From positions 62,001-126,000 of the forward strand of contig NZ_JABBND010000007.1 of the NCBI RefSeq assembly GCF_012933465.1: DNA of 64,000 nucleotides, written 5' to 3'. Below, piece after piece: positions 17,141 to 28,059 of this stretch (within the stretch, counting starts at the first letter, position 1; each line of letters begins with the position of its first letter). Source of the DNA: Actinomycetospora sp. TBRC 11914. Lineage in GTDB: Bacteria > Actinomycetota > Actinomycetes > Mycobacteriales > Pseudonocardiaceae. A program made the translations under genes and the position numbers. The notes under the pieces were generated by a model, which was not told the origin of the DNA, searched no databases, and saw only the letters and a program-made list of their open reading frames with translations.

Positions 17141-17758
17141 TCACGGGTCCGGCGTTCCGTCGTCGGTGAGCACGACGTCGGCCCGGGGCGCGGTGCGGGC
17201 GATCACGGCGGCGTTGGCGGCGTCGGAGCCGTCGGCGCGCGCGATCGCCTCCTCGGGCGTGCGGCCGACCTGCTCGTGGCGGGCGATCAGGCGGGCCCGG
17301 CGGACGTCCTCCGGCGGCTGCAGGAACCAGGCCTCGTCGAGCAGGGCGCGGACGCGGTCCCACGGCGGGTCCTCGCACAGCAGGTAGTTGCCCTCGGTGA
17401 CGAGCAGGGTCACGTCGGGACCGATCTCCAGCGCGCCGCCGATCGACTCCTCGACGCTGCGGCGGTACTCGGGCGCCCAGATCATCGTCCCGGCGCCGGA
17501 CCGGAACCGCTCGAGGAAGGCGACGTAGCCGGCCGAGTCGAAGGTGTCCGGGGCGCCCTTGCGCTCGAGCCGGCCGAGGCGCTCGAGCGTGGAGTTGGCC
17601 AGGTGCCAGCCGTCCATCCCGACGACCGCGACCCGGGCCGGGTCGGTGCGCTCCCCGATCGCCGCGGCGAGCGTGGACTTCCCGGCGCCGGGGCCGCCGA
17701 CGATCCCGAGGATCCGGCGGCCGGGGCCGGCGGCCAGCTCGTGGACGCGGTCGAGCAC
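17141..17758 (-). CDS. P-loop nucleoside/nucleotide kinase family protein
   Basis: A 205-residue ATP-binding kinase related to the uridine kinase/pantothenate kinase group and to proteins once called fructose transport kinase. GGPGAGKSTLAAAI is the Walker A motif; VVGMDGWHLANSTLERLGR and KGAPDTFDSAGYVAFLERF are characteristic of this subgroup, with the Asp in the first as a likely catalytic residue. LVTEGNYLL follows. The substrate is not evident. Convergent to rsgA, 22 bases apart; its upstream region holds two repeated hairpins. Confidence 0.82.
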   Translation of the reverse strand: MLDRVHELAAGPGRRILGIVGGPGAGKSTLAAAIGERTDPARVAVVGMDGWHLANSTLERLGRLERKGAPDTFDSAGYVAFLERFRSGAGTMIWAPEYRRSVEESIGGALEIGPDVTLLVTEGNYLLCEDPPWDRVRALLDEAWFLQPPEDVRRARLIARHEQVGRTPEEAIARADGSDAANAAVIARTAPRADVVLTDDGTPDP

Positions 17759-17801
17759 GATGCCTCCGGCGGTCGGGGTGGTGGGTCCGGCTGGACCTCG
17801 C

Positions 17802-17919
17802 CGAGTGGACCACGAGGGTCACCGTGGCAGCCGTGGGAGTCCACTCGACGGCGGCGGCCCGCCAGGTGCCCGCCGAGTGGACCCTCAGCGTCTCCGCGGA
17901 AGCCATGGGAGTCCACTCG
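17802..17919. repeat. Two copies of a 46-bp inverted-repeat element, 72 bp apart
   Basis: Copies at 17802-17847 and 17874-17919 each have perfect 9-bp arms CGAGTGGAC / GTCCACTCG around 28 bases; the interiors share GCNGTGGCAGCC-like and (C/A)TGGGA ends. They fill the 206-bp space between the divergent kinase and photolyase-like genes, so they may be operators for one or both promoters. Confidence 0.8.
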
Positions 17920-17964
17920 CCGCCCGGCAGGCTCCACCGAGCTCCCGCGCGGGTACGCCCCGGT

Positions 17965-19188
17965 GTGCTCCTCCCCGTGCCCGACCCCGGTCCCGACGCT
18001 GCCGTCGCCTTCGTGCGCGAGCACCTCGGCGACCTGGCCTGCGACACCCCCGCCGCCTCGCCGTCGTTCCGCGGCGGGCAGACCGCCGCCGACGAGGCCC
18101 TCGCCGCCCTCGACGTGACGGACTACGCCCGCCGTCGCAACGAGGTCTGGCCACCCGAGCGCCGCGGGGCCTCGCGGATGTCGCCCTGGATCCGCCACGG
18201 GCTGCTGTCGCTGCCCGCGCTGTGGGAGCACGTCGCCGACGCCCCGCCGCGCGACCGCACCAAGTACCGCGACGAGCTCACCTGGCAGGAGTACGCCCGC
18301 CACGTCTACGCGCGGGTGGGCCGGCGGCTCGGCGACGACCTCCGCGCGCACCCCCCGCGACCGCCGTCGACCTGGGATGACCCGTGGCCCCGCGACATGG
18401 CCTGCATGGACGCCACGGTCTCGGAGCTGCACGAGGACGGCTGGCTGGTCAACCAGACCCGGATGTGGCTCGCGAGCCAGTGGACGGTGCGCGCCGGCGC
18501 CCGGTGGCGCGACGGCGAGGACGCGTTCTTCACCCACCTGCTCGACGGCTCCCGGGCGGCGAACCGGCTCGGGTGGCAGTGGACGGTCGGGTCGGGGACG
18601 GGCAAGGCGTACGGGTTCTCGCGGCACCAGGTCGAGAAGCGGGCGCCGAAGCTGTGCGCCGGGTGCGTGCTCAACGCCGCCTGCCCGGTGCAGGACTGGC
18701 CGCCCGAACAGCGGACCGAGCGCATCGAGCCGCCGGCCGCCCTGAGGGGTGACGACGACGTCGAGGCGACCGCCGGGCCGTCGTCGGGACCTCCTCCCGG
18801 CGAGGTCGACGGGGTGTGGCTCACCGCCGAGTCGCTCGGCGACGACGACCCGGCGCTGGCCGCCCACCCGGACGCCCCGGCGGTGTTCGTGTTCGACGAG
18901 CCACTGCTGCGCCGGCTGCGGCTCTCCGGCAAGCGGCTGGTCTTCCTCACCGAGACCCTGGCCGACCTGGCGACCCGGCGTCCGGTGCAGCTGCACCGCG
19001 GGCGGGTCGCCGAGGAGCTGGGTGACCGGCGGCTGGCGGTCACGTTCGCGCCGGTCCCCGGGTTCCGGCGGCTCGCGACCCGGCTGGAGCCCGCCGAGGT
19101 GCACCCGTGGCCGTGGCTCTTCCGACCCCGCGGCGGGCGGCTGCAGAGCTGGACGGCCTGGCGCAAGAGGTGGGCTTCGCCCACGTGA
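17965..19188 (+). CDS. Photolyase/cryptochrome-like protein with swapped domain order
   Basis: A 407-residue flavoprotein candidate. Residues about 1-250 resemble the photolyase FAD domain: RGGQTAADEALAAL, SRMSPWIRHGLLS, TWQEYARHVYA, EDGWLVNQTRMWLASQ, GEDAFFTHLLDGSRAANRLG and WQWTVGSGTG. Four Cys at 147, 231, 234 and 240 (C-x83-C-x2-C-x5-C) resemble the spacing that binds 4Fe-4S in bacterial FeS photolyases such as PhrB. Residues about 275-390 (VWLTAESLGDDDPALAAH, AVFVFDEPLL, KRLVFLTETLADLA, GRLQSWTAWRK) resemble the alpha/beta antenna domain, which normally comes first. Repair activity, chromophore and cluster are inferred. GTG 17965 is preferred because upstream sequence is repeat DNA; a longer frame exists. 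Confidence 0.72.
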   Translation: MLLPVPDPGPDAAVAFVREHLGDLACDTPAASPSFRGGQTAADEALAALDVTDYARRRNEVWPPERRGASRMSPWIRHGLLSLPALWEHVADAPPRDRTKYRDELTWQEYARHVYARVGRRLGDDLRAHPPRPPSTWDDPWPRDMACMDATVSELHEDGWLVNQTRMWLASQWTVRAGARWRDGEDAFFTHLLDGSRAANRLGWQWTVGSGTGKAYGFSRHQVEKRAPKLCAGCVLNAACPVQDWPPEQRTERIEPPAALRGDDDVEATAGPSSGPPPGEVDGVWLTAESLGDDDPALAAHPDAPAVFVFDEPLLRRLRLSGKRLVFLTETLADLATRRPVQLHRGRVAEELGDRRLAVTFAPVPGFRRLATRLEPAEVHPWPWLFRPRGGRLQSWTAWRKRWASPT

Positions 19189-19242
19189 GCACTAACTGTC
19201 GCTATACCGACATTTAGTGCTCACGGGGCCGGAGGCCACCTA
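19185..19242. terminator. Second copy of the convergent-gene palindrome
   Basis: A 40-bp core (19185-19224) has arms GTGAGCACTAA / TTAGTGCTCAC around TGTCG-CTATAC-CGACA. It matches the reverse complement of the 5766-5841 core at 37 of 40 positions, and the right flank ending at the next stop codon is identical. The left outer arm is absent; instead GTGGGC-TTC-GCCCAC (19170-19184) sits inside the photolyase-like gene end. Confidence 0.75.
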
Positions 19243-19743
19243 CAGGAGCTCCAGCACGAACGGCAGCTCCTGCAGCCCGTACCAGGCCAGGTCGTGGTCC
19301 TCGGCGTCCCCGACCGCGAGCTCGGCGTCCTCGTCGCCCAGGTCGGCCGCGTCGATCACGGCGGCGGCCCGTCGCACGGCCTCGACGGCCTCCTCGACGT
19401 CGAGGTGCACCGAGGCGAGCCGGCGCATCGGGATCGGGCCGCCCACCCGCACGACGGCGGCGTCGAGGTCCGGGCGCAGCGTCACGTCGTCGACGTCGGC
19501 GGCCACGACCGCCCGCCGCGCCGGCGCCTCCGGGTCCCCGGCGAGCTCGGCGCCCAGCAGCCGCAGCGAGGCCCGCGCGGCCTCGGTCATCGCGACGTAC
19601 TCCAGCTCCTCGTCGTCGCCGGCGGTGTAGGCCTCGCGCAGCGCGGGGGTCAGCGCGAACGCGGTACCCGAGAGCGGCTGGACCTGCTCGTCGGCGAGGA
19701 GCTTGCGCAGCCCGGCCACCGTCGTCGGTACGTAGACCCTCAC
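19240..19743 (-). CDS. Conserved actinobacterial protein (DUF6912-like, Rv3231c type)
   Basis: A 167-residue soluble protein of unknown function. It starts VRVYVPTTVAGLRKLLADEQV and contains acidic stretches (GDDEELEYVAM, DLGDEDAELAVGDAEDHDLAWYGL). The position downstream of a patatin and an acyltransferase corresponds to Rv3231c in M. tuberculosis; the family name is from memory. The GTG start overlaps the patatin stop by GTGA. No catalytic motif is visible. Confidence 0.75.
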   Translation of the reverse strand: MRVYVPTTVAGLRKLLADEQVQPLSGTAFALTPALREAYTAGDDEELEYVAMTEAARASLRLLGAELAGDPEAPARRAVVAADVDDVTLRPDLDAAVVRVGGPIPMRRLASVHLDVEEAVEAVRRAAAVIDAADLGDEDAELAVGDAEDHDLAWYGLQELPFVLELL

Positions 19744-20732
19744 CAGTCGTCCCTGTCCTTCCGCGCCCACCAGGCCTCCGTCGTCCGCAGCGCCGTGCGG
19801 AGGACGTCGCCCTGCTTGCGGGCGTCCATGACGTTCCAGCCCATCGCCGCGCGGTCCTCCGGTCCCGGAGCATGTGTGGTGACGCGTACCCCCGCGGACC
19901 GCAGCCGGGCGATCTCCCGGGCGCTGCGGCCCCCGACGATCCCACGGAAGAGCCCGTCGGCCGCCGCCCCCGCCCCCGTCAGCCGGACCCCGCCGCGGCG
20001 GGCCAGCGGGACCAGGACCAGGGCCTCGTCGACCGGCGGCATGTCCGGGCCCAGCAGCAGGTCGGCCGAGGTCGCCGAGCACACCCCGCCGTCGACGTAG
20101 CGGCGCCCGTCGATCCGGACCGGCGCGAACCAGCCCGGGACCGCGCACGACGCGCTGGCGGCATCCGCCGGCGACGCCGGCGGCGCGCCGGGCCGGCCGA
20201 AGGGCACGCGGGCGCCGGTGTCGTAGTCGGTGGCGACGATGCGCAGCTCCGGCGCCGACGGCGGGCCCGGCCACGACTCCGGCGCGAACGACGACACCAG
20301 CTTCACCACCCCGGTGGTGTCGGCCCGCCCCACCGGCAGCAGCGCCGAGGCGAACGCCAGCGGCGGGAACCGCCGGGGCGCGCGGGCGATCCGCCCGAGC
20401 AGCCGGATCGAGCCCGGGCCGAACCGCGGTACCGGGGGCGTCCCACCCCGCGCCCCGCGGGGCCGGGGACGGCTCGGCGGCCCGGAGGGCCCTTCGCGGC
20501 GCTCGCGCGGGCGCTGCAGGTGGTCGACGAGGTCGTCGACGGCGACCCCGCTCGCCAGGGCGGACGCGATGATCGACCCGGCGGAGGTCCCGACGACGAC
20601 GTCGGCGTCGCGCGCGTCGAGCCCGGTCGCCTGCTGCCAGGTCGAGAGGGCCGCGATCGCCCAGGCGTAGCCGAGCGACCCGCCCGTGCCGATCACGACG
20701 GCGCGCCGGGAGGGGGTACGTGCCGAGGTCAT
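19740..20732 (-). CDS. Patatin-like phospholipase family protein
   Basis: Predicted lipid acyl hydrolase of 330 residues. GTGGSLGYAWAIAAL is the oxyanion-loop region, VGTSAGSIIASAL carries the nucleophile Ser in G-x-S-x-G, and YVDGGVCSATSADLLLG contains the Asp of the DGG motif, completing the Ser-Asp dyad. An insertion rich in Arg/Pro lies around residues 85-110. The ATG overlaps the acyltransferase stop (ATGA), so acyl ester synthesis and hydrolysis genes are co-translated, which suggests linked lipid turnover. Confidence 0.88.
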   Translation of the reverse strand: MTSARTPSRRAVVIGTGGSLGYAWAIAALSTWQQATGLDARDADVVVGTSAGSIIASALASGVAVDDLVDHLQRPRERREGPSGPPSRPRPRGARGGTPPVPRFGPGSIRLLGRIARAPRRFPPLAFASALLPVGRADTTGVVKLVSSFAPESWPGPPSAPELRIVATDYDTGARVPFGRPGAPPASPADAASASCAVPGWFAPVRIDGRRYVDGGVCSATSADLLLGPDMPPVDEALVLVPLARRGGVRLTGAGAAADGLFRGIVGGRSAREIARLRSAGVRVTTHAPGPEDRAAMGWNVMDARKQGDVLRTALRTTEAWWARKDRDDW

Positions 20733-22144
20733 CGCGGCACCGTCGCCACCAGTTCCGCGAGCGCCTCGGACACCAGGTCGCCGAACTCGTCGACGTCGGG
20801 CATCCCGTCGCGGTCGGCGTTGAAGCCGTAGAACACGCCGCCGTCGTAGGACGTCAGGCCGACCGCCAGCGACTGGCCCTTCGCCAGCGGGACGACCGGG
20901 TACATCTCGAGCATCCGCGCGCCGCCCGCGTAGAGCGGGTGCTGCGGACCCGGCACGTTGGACACCACGACGTTGAAGAGCCGCCGGGAGAGCCCGCTCG
21001 CCGCGCGGGCGCCCAGCGCGTGCAGCGTCGGGGGCGCGAACCCGCCGACCTGCACCAGCGCGTTCGCGCCGACCGACTGCCCGGACTGCTTGTGCTCGCG
21101 CATCGCGTGCGCGACGTGGTGCATGCGCAGCACCGGGTTGGGCTCGCCGACCGGCAGGTCGACCAGGTACGAGGCGATCCGGTTGCCGAGCAGCCCCGCC
21201 CCGTTGATGGCGCCGGTGGCCTCGGCCTCGCCGCGCACCGACAGCGGGACCATCGCGCGCATCGTCGTCGACGGGGTGACCGACGCGCCCCGCGAGAGCA
21301 GCCAGTTGCGCAGCGCGCCCGAGATGACGGTGAGGACGACGTCGTTGATCGTGCCGCCGTGCGCGCGGCGCACCGCCCGGTAGTCCTCGAGGTCGGTGCG
21401 GGCGTGGGCGAAACGGCGTTGCGTGGAGATCGGGACGTTCAGCGGGCTGGTCGGGGCGGGCCGCACGGCGGTGCGCACCGCGGAGAGCAGCCCGCCGGCG
21501 ACCCCGGCGACCTGGGTGATGGTGTCCGTGGCGTCGCGGACCGCGGCGCGGGCGACCTCGACGGCGTTGCCGGGACGGCCGACGGCCTCGCCCATGGCGT
21601 CGAGGACCAGCCGCCACGGCGGTGGTTCCGGCCGCGCCGTCCAGTCGTCGAGGGGCTCGTCGCGGCCCTCCGGGGTGTCGTCGAGGACCACCTGGCTGAT
21701 GTCGATCGAGGCGACGCCGTCGACCATCGCCTGGTGGGTCTTGGTGACGATCGCGACCCGCCCGCCCGAGAGCCCGTCGACCAGGTACATCTCCCACAGC
21801 GGGCGGGTGTGGTCGAGGGGCCGGGACATCAGCCGCGCGACGAGCTCGTTGAGCGCCCGGTCGGTCCCCGGGCCGGGCAGCGCCGAGCGGCGGACGTGGT
21901 AGGTGACGTCGAACTCGGTGTCGTCGACCCACACCGGACGCGCCATCCCGGCCGGCACCTGGCGGATCTTCTGGCGGTAGCGCGGGACCAGGCCGATGCG
22001 CCCGCTGATGAGCTCGACGAGCCGCTCGTAGTCGAAGCCGGACCGGGGCTTGCGGAAGACGGCGACACTGCCGAGGTGCATGGGCGTCGTCGGTTGGTCC
22101 ATGTAGAGGAAGGAGGCGTCCAGGGCCGAGAGGCGGTCCGGCAT
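20729..22144 (-). CDS. Wax ester synthase/diacylglycerol acyltransferase family protein
   Basis: Membrane-associated acyltransferase family of neutral lipid synthesis; 471 residues. It begins LSALDASFLYMDQPTTPMHLGS, typical of the family, and has PLWEMYLVDGL and, near the C terminus, NVVVSNVPGPQHPLY and GLTSYDGGVFYGFNADRD. The active-site motif normally HHxxxDG reads HQAMVDG, so the second His is Gln; activity may be altered or lost. ATG 22144 follows the conserved N terminus. First gene of the chain with the patatin and the DUF6912-like gene; divergent from the rRNA methyltransferase gene. Confidence 0.87.
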   Translation of the reverse strand: MPDRLSALDASFLYMDQPTTPMHLGSVAVFRKPRSGFDYERLVELISGRIGLVPRYRQKIRQVPAGMARPVWVDDTEFDVTYHVRRSALPGPGTDRALNELVARLMSRPLDHTRPLWEMYLVDGLSGGRVAIVTKTHQAMVDGVASIDISQVVLDDTPEGRDEPLDDWTARPEPPPWRLVLDAMGEAVGRPGNAVEVARAAVRDATDTITQVAGVAGGLLSAVRTAVRPAPTSPLNVPISTQRRFAHARTDLEDYRAVRRAHGGTINDVVLTVISGALRNWLLSRGASVTPSTTMRAMVPLSVRGEAEATGAINGAGLLGNRIASYLVDLPVGEPNPVLRMHHVAHAMREHKQSGQSVGANALVQVGGFAPPTLHALGARAASGLSRRLFNVVVSNVPGPQHPLYAGGARMLEMYPVVPLAKGQSLAVGLTSYDGGVFYGFNADRDGMPDVDEFGDLVSEALAELVATVPR

Positions 22145-22199
22145 GACCCCGATCCTCGCACGCCACCACGGAGGGGCTCGTCTGCGAGAGTGGTCGTCG

Positions 22200-22979
22200 A
22201 TGTCACGCGCAGAGTCGGCCGACGAGGCCTCCGAGGCGTCCCCCAAGGACCGCTTCGTCACCGTCTACGGGCGCAAGCCGGTCCTCGAGGCGCTCTCGGA
22301 CCCGGCGCTGCAGGTCGACAAGGTGGTGCTCGCCGAGGGCGCCGACCCGCGCGCCGTCCGGCCTCTCCTCGACGCCGCCCGCGACCGCGGGATCCCCGTC
22401 CGCCGGGCTTCGGCCCAACGGGTGAAGGTGCTCGCGGGCAACGGCCGGCAGGACCAGGGCGTGGTGGCCGACGTCGTCGCGCCGGGGATGCGGACGGTGG
22501 AGCGGTTCACGGCGTCGCTGGGTCCCGACTCCCCGGCCCGGGTGCTGGTCCTCGACGGGCTGACGAACCCGGCGAACGTCGGGATGATCCTGCGCTCGGC
22601 GACGGCGGCCGGCCTCTCCGGGGTGCTCCTGCCCCGGCGCGGCGCCCCGTCGATCGACCCGCTCGTGGTGAAGGCCTCGGCCGGGGTGGCGTTCCACGCG
22701 CCGGTGCTGCGGGCGGGGACGGCGGCGGCCGGGCTCGCGGCGCTGGCCGAGGCCGGCTTCGTGCTGCTGGGCCTCGACGGGGACGGGCGGTCGTCGCTGT
22801 TCACCGTGGAGCTGCCCGAGCGGGTGGCGATCGTGGTCGGGGGCGAGACCGACGGGCTGACCGAGGACGTCCGCGGCGAGCTGCACGACACCGTCGCCGT
22901 GCCGATGGCGGCCGGGGTGGAGTCGTTGAACGCGGCGTGCGCGGCGACGTTGGCCTGCTTCGAGCTCGCCCGCCGGTGA
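22200..22979 (+). CDS. SpoU-family RNA 2'-O-methyltransferase (TrmH/RlmB-like)
   Basis: SAM-dependent ribose methyltransferase for rRNA or tRNA, 259 residues. A substrate-binding domain (TVYGRKPVLEAL, VRRASAQRVKVLAGNGRQDQGVVA) is followed by the SPOUT knot with motif 1 LDGLTNPANVGMILRSATAAG (N and R catalytic positions), motif 2 VVGGETDGL and motif 3 VPMAAGVESLNAACAAT. The ATG at 22200 opens with an acidic linker; a downstream GTG would also retain the domain. Which RNA is modified cannot be told. Confidence 0.9.
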   Translation: MSRAESADEASEASPKDRFVTVYGRKPVLEALSDPALQVDKVVLAEGADPRAVRPLLDAARDRGIPVRRASAQRVKVLAGNGRQDQGVVADVVAPGMRTVERFTASLGPDSPARVLVLDGLTNPANVGMILRSATAAGLSGVLLPRRGAPSIDPLVVKASAGVAFHAPVLRAGTAAAGLAALAEAGFVLLGLDGDGRSSLFTVELPERVAIVVGGETDGLTEDVRGELHDTVAVPMAAGVESLNAACAATLACFELARR

Positions 22980-22985
22980 CGTCAG

Positions 22986-23069
22986 CGGTGTCGCATCGCA
23001 GACACCGGACGTCCGGAAGCCACACCGTCACCGGCCGTAGGGGTTGTCAGGAAAGCCACGTTCCTGACA
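22986..23069. repeat. Cluster of three inverted repeats
   Basis: CGGTGTC / GACACCG (22986-22992 and 23001-23007), the 12-bp perfect palindrome CCGGACGTCCGG (23005-23016), and TGTCAGGAA / TTCCTGACA (23045-23053 and 23061-23069, 7-base loop). They follow the methyltransferase stop and precede the Rv3235-type gene; at least one is probably a terminator and the last could be an operator. TAGATT at 23163-23168 may be a -10 box for the next gene. Confidence 0.65.
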
Positions 23070-23231
23070 CTGGGTGTCCGGAGATCGGCGTTGACGCCCC
23101 GCCGCCGGCGCCGGGTCCGCACGACCTGCGCCGAACCGGCCCCGCCCGGCGTCGTGCTCGCCTAGATTCGGTCGCGGTCGCGGTTCCTCCCGCCGCGCCG
23201 GCAGCGAGGTCCTGACGGCGGGAGGTGCGGC

Positions 23232-23855
23232 ATGAGCGTGGCGGCGAACGAGGTCGTCCCGGAACCCGTGGGAGGCGGGCCCGGGGCGTCGGCGGGCGCC
23301 GCGCCCGCGCGGCTGCGGCCGCGGGCAGCCTCGCCCGGCGCGGCGCCGACCCGGGCCCGGCGGATGGACATCCGTCCGCTCCCCCGGCTCCGGCCCCTCG
23401 CCGAGGTGCTGGCGGAGCTGGGCACGATCCCCGACGAGGTGCCGCCGGAGCGCGCGGACCCCGACCCGGCGGCCGGCGGTCCGGCATGGGACGCGGCCCT
23501 GGAGGCGGCGTGCGGCCAGGTCGGGCCGCTGGCCGTCGCGCTGCTCACCGCGGTGGCCGAGGTCGTGGACGGGCGCCGGCCGCTCGGGCACCTCGCCCGG
23601 CTGTGTCCGCCGGCGCTGGTCGAGCGGGTGCGGGCCGGTCTCGGGCGGGTCCGGCCCGGGTTCCCGCGGGGTGCGCGGGTGCGGGGCCTGCGGTTGTGCC
23701 CCGTGGTGGGGTCGCCGGGGCCGGACGGTGTCCCCGGCCTGGCCGTCGAGGTGGCCGCGGCGCTGGCGGGCGAGGGCCGGGCGCGGGCGGCGGTGGCCCG
23801 CTTCGAGCTCGACGCGTCGCGCACCTGGCGGGCCACCGAGCTCGCCGTGCTGTGA
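23232..23855 (+). CDS. Rv3235 family protein, unknown function
   Basis: A 207-residue protein with a disordered Pro/Ala/Arg N terminus (about 1-45) and a compact C-terminal part containing ALEAACGQVGPLAVALLTAVAEVVDGRRPLGHLARL and ARFELDASRTWRATELAVL. This pattern and the location just before secA match the actinobacterial Rv3235 family. GGGAGG precedes ATG by about 7 bases. Related C-terminal motifs (W-R-A) occur in small conserved actinobacterial proteins of unknown role. Confidence 0.8.
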   Translation: MSVAANEVVPEPVGGGPGASAGAAPARLRPRAASPGAAPTRARRMDIRPLPRLRPLAEVLAELGTIPDEVPPERADPDPAAGGPAWDAALEAACGQVGPLAVALLTAVAEVVDGRRPLGHLARLCPPALVERVRAGLGRVRPGFPRGARVRGLRLCPVVGSPGPDGVPGLAVEVAAALAGEGRARAAVARFELDASRTWRATELAVL

Positions 23856-23878
23856 GCAGCGACGCCGTGATCATCGCG

Positions 23879-24010
23879 GCGCGGAGGCCGCCGGCAGCGA
23901 GGGGCACACCAGGCAGCGTCAGCAGCGATGGGCGCGGCCTGATGTGCTCCTGACCACTGCGCGCGGAGGCCGCCCAGCAGCGAGGGGCACACCAGGCAGC
24001 GTCAGCAGCC
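23879..24010. repeat. Direct repeat of about 48 bp, two copies
   Basis: Copy 1 at 23879-23926 and copy 2 at 23962-24010 share nearly the whole sequence GCGCGGAGGCCGCC...AGCGAGGGGCACACC...AGGCAGCGTCAGCAGC, with one small indel. They lie between the convergent Rv3235-type gene and secA. No gene is seen here. Confidence 0.8.
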
Positions 24011-24045
24011 CGTAGCGCAGCCTGACGTGCCGCTCGGCGTCCCCG

Positions 24046-27222
<3,177 letters not shown>

Positions 27223-27300
27223 GATGGGTGACCTCGCTCGTCCTCGTCGCTGGCTCTTGTCGTCCCCGGCACGGCGCTGGCACGCGCGCGCCGACTCCCC

Positions 27301-27306
27301 ATGGTA
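27301..27306 (-). promoter_or_regulatory. Candidate -10 box for secA
   Basis: The minus strand reads TACCAT (27306-27301) about 78 bases before the secA ATG. This fits a TANNNT -10 element and gives a leader of roughly 70 bases. No clear -35 is seen. Confidence 0.35.
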
Positions 27307-27325
27307 AGCGCGCCGGACACGGCGA

Positions 27326-27354
27326 CGGCCCGGGGCGGGACCCGCCCCGGGCCG
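27326..27354 (-). terminator. Strong GC hairpin after hpf
   Basis: CGGCCCGGGGCGGG (27326-27339) is followed after one base by its exact complement (27341-27354), starting 10 bases after the hpf stop. This is a likely hpf terminator separating it from secA. Confidence 0.75.
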
Positions 27355-27363
27355 CGCGCCGGC

Positions 27364-28059
27364 TCAGACCAGCGAGATGACGCCGTAGTCGTAGCCGCGA
27401 CGGCGGTAGACCACGCTCGGGCGTCCCGAGGACTTGTCGGAGAACAGGAAGAAGTCGTGGCCGACGAGCTCCATGTGCGAGAGCGCGTCGTCGACCGTCA
27501 TGGGCACGCCCTCGTGCTCCTTCACGCGGGCGATGCGGCCGGGGCCGTCACCGTCGACGTCGCGGCCGAAGCGGTCGTCGAGCGCCTCGCGGGCGGCGGG
27601 GACGGCGCCGTCGGGCAGGAACCCGTGACCGGCGTCCTGGTCCTCGGCGGGGTCCTCCCGCAACGCGGTCGGCAGGGCCTCGTCGAGCTCGGCACCCGAG
27701 GAGGGCAGGACCTCGGCGGGGCCTCCCACGCCGACGGCCACACGGCGGCGCCCGGCCTTGTGCAGGCGGCGGTCGTGGGCGCGGCGCAGCCGTTCCTCGA
27801 GCCGCTGGACGGCGAGGTCGAGCGCCGAGTAGAAGTCGCCGGCACAGCCGACGGCCCGCACCACGGGCCCCCGTCCGCGTCCGGTGATCTCGATGCTCTG
27901 GCAGGTCTTCGACCGGCGCGGGTTGTTCTCGTGGGAGAGTTCGACGGACAGCCTGATGATCTTGTGGTCGTAACGCCCGAGTCGGGCGAGCTTGTCGGTC
28001 GTGTGGTCGCGGAAGTGCTCCGGGACCTCGACGTTGCGGCCGCAGATGACGATCTCCAC
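27364..28059 (-). CDS. hpf: Ribosome hibernation promoting factor (long form)
   Basis: Binds idle ribosomes and dimerises them into 100S particles. 231 residues: N-terminal S30AE domain beginning VEIVICGRNVEVPEHFRDHTTDKLARL, with KTCQSIEITGRG; an acidic linker (about 120-170); and the C-terminal dimerisation domain IARVKEHEGVPMTVDDALSHMELVGHDFFLF...VVYRRRGYDYGVISL. GTG 28059 has GGGAG 5 bases upstream. The order secA-hpf-comF matches M. tuberculosis. A comF reading frame runs into it in another frame. Confidence 0.95.
   Translation of the reverse strand: MEIVICGRNVEVPEHFRDHTTDKLARLGRYDHKIIRLSVELSHENNPRRSKTCQSIEITGRGRGPVVRAVGCAGDFYSALDLAVQRLEERLRRAHDRRLHKAGRRRVAVGVGGPAEVLPSSGAELDEALPTALREDPAEDQDAGHGFLPDGAVPAAREALDDRFGRDVDGDGPGRIARVKEHEGVPMTVDDALSHMELVGHDFFLFSDKSSGRPSVVYRRRGYDYGVISLV

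Noticed and set aside
17482-19104. Long minus-strand open frame opposite the photolyase-like gene
   Set aside because: Its translation is Pro/Arg/Gly-rich without domain motifs, and the opposite strand has clear photolyase motifs; high GC keeps many antisense frames open.
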